Of a DNA stretch of 14,827 nt, positions 8,009-14,119 are shown piece by piece. The notes under the pieces are model-generated. The model was not told the origin of the DNA. It ran no database searches and worked only from the letters and a program-made list of their open reading frames with translations. The position numbers and the translations under genes were made by a program. This DNA is from Defluviitaleaceae bacterium (GTDB lineage Bacteria > Bacillota > Clostridia > Lachnospirales > WQUN01), in contig WRDG01000032.1 of NCBI GenBank assembly GCA_009783525.1, positions 1-14,827 on the forward strand, read 5' to 3'. Position 1 is the first letter of the stretch. The number at the start of each line of letters is the position of its first letter.

Positions 8009-8743
8009 ATGCCGGGGCTCGGAACTATCGTTAACATCGCCGCCGTTCTTGTCGGCGGCGGAGTTGGTTTGCTGCTAAAAAAAATAATGGCCGTTCGTTT
8101 TACGGACACGATCCTGCAGGGCATGGGGCTGGCTGTAATCATCATCGGCGTATGCGGCACGGTCGGAGCGACGTTTATCGTTATCGACGGAGGTCTTGAC
8201 GCGCGCTTTACGCTTGTCATGGTGCTTTCGCTCGCGGCGGGCGCGCTCGCGGGCGAAGCTGTAAACATCGAGGCGAGGCTTGAAGCTCTCGGCAGGTTCT
8301 GCGAAAAAAAATTCAGCAAAAATAATTCGAACTCCACGTTCGCGCAGGGATTTATTACGGCTTCGCTGGTTTTTTGCGTGGGAGCTATGGCGGTGGTCGG
8401 CTCAATAGAGGACGGCGTCAACGCAAACGGCCAGATATTATTTGCGAAGTCGGCGATAGACGCGGTTACCGCGGCGATATTCGCTTCGACTATGGGCATA
8501 GGGGTTTTATTTTCGGCCGTGTCCGTCGGTCTTTATCAAGGGTTGATTACGCTGCTGTCCGCTTACATCGCTCCGTATTTAGACGATGGGGTTATCGCGC
8601 AAATGTCTCTCACGGGCTCGGTGCTTATCGCGGCGATAGGGTTCAACATGCTGAAGATGGCAAAAATTAAAGTGGGAAATTTGCTTCCCGCTATTTTTGT
8701 GCCCGTATTGTTTTTTTTGGTTCGGCTCATTTTCAATTTTTAA
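8009..8743 (+). CDS. DUF554 family membrane protein (YqgA/YdfK-like)
   Basis: The 244-residue product is an integral membrane protein of the DUF554 family, whose function is not established. It shows the family's GLGTIVNIAAVLVGGGVGLLL start, a second hydrophobic segment near residues 36-58, the EAVNIEARLEALG region near 83-96, the SLVFCVGAMAVVGSIEDG segment near 120, and several further membrane spans to the C-terminus, about six to seven in total. Start ATG 8009 lies 2 bases after the tldE stop; no strong ribosome site is visible, so translation may depend on re-initiation. An upstream in-frame TTG (7985) within tldE is less likely. It sits 20 bases before the second aldolase gene. Confidence 0.88.
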   Translation: MPGLGTIVNIAAVLVGGGVGLLLKKIMAVRFTDTILQGMGLAVIIIGVCGTVGATFIVIDGGLDARFTLVMVLSLAAGALAGEAVNIEARLEALGRFCEKKFSKNNSNSTFAQGFITASLVFCVGAMAVVGSIEDGVNANGQILFAKSAIDAVTAAIFASTMGIGVLFSAVSVGLYQGLITLLSAYIAPYLDDGVIAQMSLTGSVLIAAIGFNMLKMAKIKVGNLLPAIFVPVLFFLVRLIFNF

Positions 8744-8750
8744 TAAGGAC

Positions 8751-8756
8751 GGAGGA
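8751..8756 (+). promoter_or_regulatory. strong ribosome binding site that points to an ATT start codon
   Basis: GGAGGA lies right after the DUF554 stop. At the correct spacing (7 bases after GGAGG) the aldolase frame has ATT at 8763, with no ATG, GTG or TTG close by. The next in-frame candidates are TTG 8778 (22 bases away) and ATG 8787 (31 bases away). Confidence 0.65.
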
Positions 8757-8762
8757 ATAATT

Positions 8763-9614
8763 ATTAACAGAGAAATTTTGCATTCCATGCTTTTAAAGGC
8801 GGACGCGTCGGGTTACGCGGTGCCTGCGTTCAATTATTCGGATATTTGGGATTTTATTGCGATATTCGAAGCGGCGGAAGAAATGCGCGCGCCCATTATG
8901 ATCGCAAGCGTCCCGCCGGTAGTTAATGCAATTTCGCCGGAAATTTGCGGCGCGTGGGGAATCGCCGCAATGAAAAAATCGACGGCGCTGCTGTGCCACC
9001 ATTTGGACCATTCGTTCAACGTACAAACATGCGTCGAAGCGATCGACAACGGTTACCCGTCGGTCATGATCGACGCGTCAAAATTTCCGCTTGACGAAAA
9101 CATCGCTATTGTAAGGGAAGTTGTTGACTACGCGCATGCGCGGAACGTCCATGTCGAAGGCGAGATAGGTTTAATAAAGGGACGAGGCCTCGAAGGCGAC
9201 TTTATCGGAAACAAATTTTTGGCCGAGGTTGAAGACGCCGTCGAATTGGCGAAACAGTCGGGTCTCGATTCGATGGCGGTGGGTGTCGGCACCGCGCACG
9301 GTTTTTATGAAGGCGTGCCCGAAATAAATTTTGCAAGGCTGAAAGAAATAAACGACGCGACAGATGTGCCGCTTGTACTGCACGGCGGAACGGGAATTCC
9401 GCAGGCGGACATAGAAAAGGCGATAAAAAACGGGATCAACAAAATAAATATCGGCACGATAATCCACACGACGTACATGAACGCCATGCGCGCGGAATTA
9501 AACGAACAAGGAGACAATCAATACACGATAAAGATTGCGCTTCCGGTCAAAGATAAAATCAAAGAAGTTGTAAAAAATTGGATTAAGGTCTGCGGCGCGG
9601 ACAACAAAGCTTAA
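8763..9614 (+). CDS. class II ketose-bisphosphate aldolase, copy 2, probable ATT start
   Basis: This is a second class II aldolase, 283 residues if started at ATT 8763. Asp82 and His83 (HHLDHSFN), His179 (GTAHGFY) and His207 (VLHGGTGIP) match the catalytic Asp and zinc ligands. Two places differ from copy 1: the substrate loop reads IGLIKGRGLEGDF (135-147) rather than IGYVGGKEDG, and the segment after the zinc site reads KINIGTIIH rather than KINFATELR, so the substrate may be different. The start is unusual. A perfect GGAGGA is followed at 7 bases by ATT, and counting from it puts the shared MLLKA motif 8 residues in, against 7 in copy 1. A longer frame opening at 8697 would lie inside the DUF554 gene. 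A sequencing error (ATG to ATT) is possible. It closes the tldD-tldE-DUF554 run. Confidence 0.9.
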   Translation: MNREILHSMLLKADASGYAVPAFNYSDIWDFIAIFEAAEEMRAPIMIASVPPVVNAISPEICGAWGIAAMKKSTALLCHHLDHSFNVQTCVEAIDNGYPSVMIDASKFPLDENIAIVREVVDYAHARNVHVEGEIGLIKGRGLEGDFIGNKFLAEVEDAVELAKQSGLDSMAVGVGTAHGFYEGVPEINFARLKEINDATDVPLVLHGGTGIPQADIEKAIKNGINKINIGTIIHTTYMNAMRAELNEQGDNQYTIKIALPVKDKIKEVVKNWIKVCGADNKA

Positions 9615-9618
9615 AAAA

Positions 9619-9682
9619 TATAACAGGAAAGGCGCGTGCGATTTAACGTTTAGTTTTTATAAACGACGCGAACGGTAAAAAA
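9619..9682 (+). promoter_or_regulatory. structured leader of sulfatase operon, copy A of a bipartite element
   Basis: The 68-base gap before the sulfatase holds TATAAC (9619-9624), GGAAAGGCGCG (9626-9636), 28 variable bases, GACGCGAAC (9665-9673) and an A-rich run up to ATG 9683. CGCGT (9633-9637) can pair with ACGCG (9666-9670), and within it CGTTTA (9647-9652) pairs perfectly with TAAACG (9660-9665) around a 7-base loop. No Shine-Dalgarno site lies at normal distance from the ATG. The same arrangement with the same 28-base spacing recurs at 12961-13024. TATAAC may be a -10 box, but no good -35 is visible. It does not match any riboswitch class I can recall. Confidence 0.55.
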
Positions 9683-11041
9683 ATGAAAAAACCTAACGTG
9701 ATAGTTTTTATGACCGACCAGCAGCGCTGGGACACATGCGGTTTTCACGGCAATCCGCTCGGGCTTACGCCTAACCTCGACCGCGCGGCGGCAAACGGAA
9801 CGGATTTGCATTTGTGCTTTACTTGCCAACCCGTATGCGGGCCCGCGCGTTCGGTATTACAAACGGGGCTTTACCCGACGGAAACCGGGACGTTTACCAA
9901 CGGCCGGCCGCTGCCTCACGACACTTTGACGATGGCAAAAATATTTAAAGAAAACGGGTATCAAACCGGTTATGTCGGCAAGTGGCATTTAGCGAAAGGC
10001 ACCGGAGAAAAAGGCGGCGTGGTTCCTGAAGAAGACCGCGGCGGCTACGACTACTGGCTCGCGTCCAACGTACTGGAAATAACTTCGGACGCTTACCGCA
10101 CGCGGATGTTCGACAATGACAACAATCCCGTCGATTTACCGGGCTACCGCGCGGACGCGCTAACCGACGCTGCCATCCGCTACATCGACACGCAAAAAAA
10201 CAATCCCTTCTTTTTGTTTATCTCTTACATCGAACCGCATTTTCAAAACCATCTCGACAATTATCCTGCGCCCGACGGCTACGAAGCGAAATATAAAGAC
10301 GGCTACACGCCGCCGGACCTCGCCGAGCTTAAAGGAACGTCGGCGCGGCACCTGCCCGGTTATTACGGCATGGTCAAGCGTTTGGACGAAGGTTACGGCA
10401 GGATACGTGACGCATTAAAAAGCCTGAACATAGGCGACGATACGATCATACTTTTCGTAACCGATCACGGCTGCCATTTTAAAACACGCAACGACGAATA
10501 TAAAAGAAGCGGCCACGAAAGCTCGATCAGGATCCCGTGCGTGTTAACCGGACCGGGGTTTGACGGCGGCGGTCGTATCCGCAGCTTGATAAGCCTCGTG
10601 GACTTGCCGCCGACTCTGCTCGACGCAGCGGGAATAAACGTTCCGGATTCGTTTCAAGGCCGTTCGCTGCTTCCGCTCGTGTCAAATAAAAAAGCCCCGT
10701 GGCGCGACGACATGTTCGTGCAGATAAGCGAGGCGTCTACTTCGCGGGCTATACGCACGTCGAGGTTTAAATACATCGTTACCAGCCCGGATTCTAAGCC
10801 GTGGTCCGATACCGGAAGCGCGGAGTCGTACACGGAGACGGAACTATACGATTTGCACGCCGACCCGTACGAGTTAAACAACCTCATCGGCTATCAATCG
10901 CATCAACCGTTGCACGAAATTATGCGCAGGCGGCTTACGGCGCGCATGGTTGAAGCGGGCGAAAAAGCTCCGGTGATCATACCCGCGGCGGTACAGCATC
11001 CGGGGCAAAAACTTTTATTCGATTGGGAGTGGGAACTCTGA
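9683..11041 (+). CDS. sulfatase (type I, Cys-type), no signal peptide
   Basis: The 452-residue product is a type I sulfatase of the alkaline phosphatase superfamily, which hydrolyses sulfate esters. The formylglycine precursor site is CGPAR at residues 52-56 (C-x-P-x-R), so the enzyme needs a maturase encoded elsewhere. Other active-site segments are VFMTDQQRWD (8-17), GKWHLA near 99-104, VTDHGCHF near 259-266 and GHESSIRIP near 277-285, with a C-terminal LYDLHADPYELNNL typical of the family. There is no signal peptide, so it probably acts in the cytoplasm on imported sulfated sugars or on sulfated small molecules. Its stop overlaps the deacetylase start by one base (TGATG). Phosphonate monoester hydrolases and choline sulfatases are related and cannot be fully excluded. 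Confidence 0.92.
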   Translation: MKKPNVIVFMTDQQRWDTCGFHGNPLGLTPNLDRAAANGTDLHLCFTCQPVCGPARSVLQTGLYPTETGTFTNGRPLPHDTLTMAKIFKENGYQTGYVGKWHLAKGTGEKGGVVPEEDRGGYDYWLASNVLEITSDAYRTRMFDNDNNPVDLPGYRADALTDAAIRYIDTQKNNPFFLFISYIEPHFQNHLDNYPAPDGYEAKYKDGYTPPDLAELKGTSARHLPGYYGMVKRLDEGYGRIRDALKSLNIGDDTIILFVTDHGCHFKTRNDEYKRSGHESSIRIPCVLTGPGFDGGGRIRSLISLVDLPPTLLDAAGINVPDSFQGRSLLPLVSNKKAPWRDDMFVQISEASTSRAIRTSRFKYIVTSPDSKPWSDTGSAESYTETELYDLHADPYELNNLIGYQSHQPLHEIMRRRLTARMVEAGEKAPVIIPAAVQHPGQKLLFDWEWEL

Positions 11042-11805
11042 TGCCGGCAAGAATAATTACGCGAGCGGACGACGCGGGTTCGTCGCAAAAAGCGAACACG
11101 GCAATAAATAATTCGCTCGGTGCGGGTTTCATTAAAAATGTTTCGCTTATGGCGTGCTGCAAGTACATCGACGAAGCGGCAAGCTTGATGAAGGACGCGA
11201 AACATATTTGCTTCGGGATGCACGCGACACTAAACGCCGAATGGAAAAACGTTAAGTGGGGGCCGTTGTCGATGATGGTCGCGGATTCGGGTCTCGTCGA
11301 TGCGAACGGATTTTTTTGGGATTCGATAAAAAAATTTTTAGAGACGAAGCCCGAAGCGAAAACTGCCGTCAAGGAATATGACGCGCAGTTGGACAGGCTC
11401 GTAAAGCTCGGCTTCAAAATAAGTTATGTTGACAGCCACATGTGGGAAGAGGGGCTAATCGAAGGTCTCACGGAAATGAAAAAAGATTGGGCAACTAAAA
11501 AAGGATTGCTGTACGCAGGATATTTCAAAAGTGAAAGCGGGCTTAACGTAAATATTAACGCGGACATCGACGGCATTGCCGCTGCGTTTGCAGCGGCTGC
11601 GGAGGGGCAATACATTTATGTGGTTCATCCTTCGCTGTATGATCCGGAAACATTCGCAAACGATTCCGTCGAACACACGGCGGAAAAAATTGCGCGCGAC
11701 CGCGCGAGAGAAGCAGAAATCGTTTCTGATCCGTCGCTTATGCGCAAACTGTTTGAAGCGGGCGTGACGGCATTGCGTTACGATTGCGCGGAGCAAACAA
11801 AATAA
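11041..11805 (+). CDS. YdjC/ChbG-type carbohydrate deacetylase
   Basis: The 254-residue product matches the YdjC family of metal-dependent deacetylases, which includes E. coli ChbG acting on N-acetylated chito-oligosaccharides. From ATG 11041 the metal and catalytic positions are visible: Asp10-Asp11 in ITRADDAG, His61 in GMHATLN, His133 in VDSHMW and His196-Pro197 in YVVHPSLYD. The second His of the common DSHxH motif is Trp here, which may alter substrate choice. The start overlaps the sulfatase stop by one base, with GGAG a little upstream, so expression is coupled. The longer in-frame start at 11023 lies inside the sulfatase. Pairing with a sulfatase suggests a substrate that is both sulfated and N-acetylated, which is inference. 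Confidence 0.86.
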   Translation: MPARIITRADDAGSSQKANTAINNSLGAGFIKNVSLMACCKYIDEAASLMKDAKHICFGMHATLNAEWKNVKWGPLSMMVADSGLVDANGFFWDSIKKFLETKPEAKTAVKEYDAQLDRLVKLGFKISYVDSHMWEEGLIEGLTEMKKDWATKKGLLYAGYFKSESGLNVNINADIDGIAAAFAAAAEGQYIYVVHPSLYDPETFANDSVEHTAEKIARDRAREAEIVSDPSLMRKLFEAGVTALRYDCAEQTK

Positions 11806-11829
11806 TTTAACGGGCGCCGGCGTTTAAAT
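11805..11829 (+). repeat. inverted repeat between the deacetylase and tautomerase genes
   Basis: ATTTAACG (11805-11812) can pair with CGTTTAAAT (11821-11829) with one bulged T, closing an 8-base GC-rich loop. It begins at the last base of the deacetylase stop codon and ends 9 bases before the GGGAGG ribosome site of the tautomerase. No T-run follows, so it is not a standard intrinsic terminator. It may protect the upstream mRNA end or tune the next gene. Confidence 0.4.
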
Positions 11830-11847
11830 GCGGCGCGGGAGGAAAAA

Positions 11848-12189
11848 ATGCCTTACATCGACATAAAAGTTTCTGCTGTTGTCGGCGCGGAAAAAAAAGA
11901 CGGGCTCCAAAAAAAAATAGGCGAAGCAATTTCGCTCCTGCCCGGTAAAACGATTGACAATACCATGCTGTGCATTACGGACGATTGCAGCTTGTTTATG
12001 CGCGGCAAACCGCTTGAGGGTGCGTTCGTAGAAATCAGGTTGTATAAAGCGTCGCCAGCAGATAACAAAAAGGCGTTCGCCGAAAAACTGTTCAAGCTTC
12101 TCGAAGAGTCATTGGGCATCGCGCCCGGAAATATTTATTTGAATTATTTGGAAATGCCTGACTGGGGAGCGAACGGCACGATCATTTAA
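11848..12189 (+). CDS. MIF-like tautomerase
   Basis: The 113-residue product resembles macrophage migration inhibitory factor and related bacterial tautomerases. It begins MPYIDIKVS, so removal of Met exposes the N-terminal Pro that serves as catalytic base. PGKTIDNTMLCI (32-43) supplies the Lys near the active site, AFVEIRLYK lies mid-protein, and NIYLNYLEMPDWGANGTII closely follows the C-terminal MIF pattern (VYINYxDMxxxxxGWNxSTF). MIF enzymes tautomerise phenylpyruvate-like enols; the natural substrate in bacteria is uncertain. There is a clear GGGAGG ribosome site 4 bases before the ATG. The gene is last in the rightward operon and its stop overlaps the end of the convergent RDD gene by 8 bases. 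A sugar-derived enol substrate is possible but unproven. Confidence 0.88.
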   Translation: MPYIDIKVSAVVGAEKKDGLQKKIGEAISLLPGKTIDNTMLCITDDCSLFMRGKPLEGAFVEIRLYKASPADNKKAFAEKLFKLLEESLGIAPGNIYLNYLEMPDWGANGTII

Positions 12190-12922
12190 CCGCTTTAAGG
12201 TCGCAAAGCATAATCAACACTTCATCAGAAAAAAAATTTTCGTGTACGTTCCATTTTGCCGCCAAATGCGCGGCAAGTTTTTTACGGATGCTTTCGCCGT
12301 TGCCGGGCAGAGTTTCTTTGCGTTTCACATACGCCTTTATAAGCGCCAGTTCGTCGTCCGAAATATTTATATGAGAGTATTGCGGTTCTATCAGCCGCGT
12401 GTCGGAGTTGCTCGGCATTATTGTAAATTCGGAGTTAACGGCTTTGTCGTAGCGTTCGGTTACGACAACGGTTCCCGCCGCCATGTCGCCGATCCGTTTA
12501 TGTTTTTTGCTGAACATAATTACGAAAAGCCCGACATAAAGCATGTCGACCGAAATTCGGAACAAGCCGCGCACTATGGATTGCGTCAATCCTACAGGTT
12601 GTCCGTTATCGCTTATTACGCGGAGCCCGAAAATTTTTTTCCCGGCGCTTTGTCCGTTTAACGCCGTTTCGCAAACGATAAAATAACAAAAGAAAACAGC
12701 GAAGCAAAAAATTATTACCGCGGCAAGCGGCCATCCGCTAACTGCGTACAGGTTTTTTGTCCTATAGCCGCCCGGACCGAATAATATCGCACATGAAACA
12801 ACCAGGCAGGCGGCGAGCTGAAGCAATAGGTCAACGGCGAATGCCGCAAGCCGCGAACCGGCTCCGGCCAAATAATATTCGATTTCAATGTTTGCGGGGG
12901 TCAATACGGTAATTGTACGCAT
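12182..12922 (-). CDS. RDD family membrane protein
   Basis: The 246-residue product is an RDD family inner-membrane protein. It starts MRTITVLTPANIEIEYYLAGAGSRLAAFAVDLLLQ, with the family's conserved Arg near residue 25 and Asp near 31, followed by two membrane spans to about residue 80, NGQSAGKKIFGLRV, a third amphipathic or membrane stretch, and a cytoplasmic tail of about 70 residues without recognised motifs. I chose ATG 12922 over ATG 12931 because AGGATGG then acts as ribosome site and because homologs begin at this point. It diverges from the SpoIIM-family gene. RDD and SpoIIM-like genes are often neighbours, frequently with MoxR and DUF58 genes, which are not in this window. Its molecular role is not known. 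Confidence 0.86.
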   Translation of the reverse strand: MRTITVLTPANIEIEYYLAGAGSRLAAFAVDLLLQLAACLVVSCAILFGPGGYRTKNLYAVSGWPLAAVIIFCFAVFFCYFIVCETALNGQSAGKKIFGLRVISDNGQPVGLTQSIVRGLFRISVDMLYVGLFVIMFSKKHKRIGDMAAGTVVVTERYDKAVNSEFTIMPSNSDTRLIEPQYSHINISDDELALIKAYVKRKETLPGNGESIRKKLAAHLAAKWNVHENFFSDEVLIMLCDLKAVK

Positions 12923-12960
12923 AAATACCATCCTAATTTATTTTTTGAAATTGAACGGGA

Positions 12961-13024
12961 TATAAAACGGAAAGGCGCGGAAGTAATTTTATACGCTGTG
13001 TATGCGTGACGCGAACAAAAAAAT
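12961..13024 (+). promoter_or_regulatory. structured leader of SpoIIM-family gene, copy B of the bipartite element
   Basis: TATAAA (12961-12966) is followed by GGAAAGGCGCG (12969-12979), 28 variable bases, GACGCGAAC (13008-13016), and AAAAAAAT directly before ATG 13025. CGCG (12976-12979) pairs with CGCG (13010-13013). Inside, TACGC (12992-12996) pairs with GCGTG (13004-13008) around a 7-base loop, one pair being T-G. The stem differs in sequence from copy A but sits at the same place relative to GACGCGAAC. No Shine-Dalgarno site lies near the ATG. The opposite strand carries TATAAA at 12993-12988, a weak candidate -10 for the divergent RDD gene. Confidence 0.55.
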
Positions 13025-14119
13025 ATGAACGAAGAAAAATTTACCGAAAAATATTTTCATGTATGGAAAAAATTGGAATCTTTCAACTTGATATTGCATA
13101 AAAAAGGCCTGCGCGGTTTGCAAAAGAGTGCAATAACCGATTTCGCATCAGCGTTTAAAAAAACAAGTTATCATCTCGCTTACGCCAAAACCCATTATCC
13201 GGAAAGCGAAACAACATACTATTTAAACGCTGTGGTTGCCGCGGCGCATAATTTTTATTATGTCCGCGAAAAAAGCGGCTTTGCGGAAATAAAACATTAT
13301 TTGCTGAGCGGTTTTCCTTCCGCTTTTTATTTCGCCCGCAAATACATCGCAGTATCCGCCGCAATTTTTTTTGCCGGCGCGGTTTTAGCGCACATTTATG
13401 TTTCTGCCGACCCGCAGAACCTAAGCCGCATCGTGCCGGGGACGTTTGACGGAAGCGGCGGCGAGTGGGATTATCCGTTGATGAGCGCTTACGTAATGAC
13501 AAACAACATCCGCGTGGCAGGTACGCTGTTTGCGACAGGGTTGTTTGGAGGTATAGGGACGGTTTTAATACTCCTGTACAACGGCGCCATAATAGGCGCG
13601 TTAAACGCTTTTGCGGCCGTTCATTCATTCGAGGGTTTTATTTATTTTTATTCATTGATACTGCCTCACGGAATAATCGAATTGCTTGCGATTTATATTT
13701 GCGGCGCATGCGGATTGATGCTCGGAAAATCTTTGTTGATCCCAGGCAAACACAAACGCAAAGACGCTGTAATTAAAGCAGCGAAAGATGCCGGTAAGCT
13801 TATACCCGGCATCATTTTAATGTTGGTGGTCGCGGGGCTCATAGAAGGTTTTTTTACACCTCTGTCGATATCGCCGTGGTGGAAAATAACGTTTGCCGCT
13901 GTTTCTGCAGCCGCGCTAATTATTTATTTATCTTATCAGAAGCATATCGCTCCCTTAATTTTTTCGCGCCGTCGGTTCGCCCCGTTGCTTCAAGCCTTAC
14001 AAGATAATCATTTAAATAACCGCGTGTATGGAACGGACCTCCCTCGCGCATTACCGTCCACATTGGGTCGGTTTGCGAAGCGGAAGCCATCATCATATCT
14101 TCCTGCCAATCCAAAATAA
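13025..14119 (+). CDS. SpoIIM-family (stage II sporulation protein M-like) membrane protein, extended C-terminus
   Basis: The 364-residue frame encodes a SpoIIM-family membrane protein. In spore formers SpoIIM acts in the engulfment complex; the wider family occurs in many non-sporulating bacteria with RDD proteins and has no settled role. A soluble N-terminal region of about 100 residues (WKKLESFNLILHKKGLRGL near the start) is followed by membrane segments near 107-128, 164-200, 206-240, 259-279 and 285-307. The SLILPHGIIELLAIYICGACGL segment is the family hallmark. The last 58 residues, after LIIYLSYQ, have no family character and are the antisense of the sulfatase 3' end, so the original stop was probably lost. 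The gene follows leader copy B and has no normal ribosome site. It does not by itself show that the organism forms spores. Confidence 0.83.
   Translation: MNEEKFTEKYFHVWKKLESFNLILHKKGLRGLQKSAITDFASAFKKTSYHLAYAKTHYPESETTYYLNAVVAAAHNFYYVREKSGFAEIKHYLLSGFPSAFYFARKYIAVSAAIFFAGAVLAHIYVSADPQNLSRIVPGTFDGSGGEWDYPLMSAYVMTNNIRVAGTLFATGLFGGIGTVLILLYNGAIIGALNAFAAVHSFEGFIYFYSLILPHGIIELLAIYICGACGLMLGKSLLIPGKHKRKDAVIKAAKDAGKLIPGIILMLVVAGLIEGFFTPLSISPWWKITFAAVSAAALIIYLSYQKHIAPLIFSRRRFAPLLQALQDNHLNNRVYGTDLPRALPSTLGRFAKRKPSSYLPANPK

Noticed and set aside
8697..8762. An upstream extension of the second aldolase starting within the DUF554 gene
   Set aside because: It would start at a TTG inside the DUF554 gene, and the extra residues have no counterpart in copy 1.
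12150..12240. A bidirectional terminator between the tautomerase and RDD genes
   Set aside because: The genes overlap by 8 bases and no stem followed by a T-run is visible on either strand.
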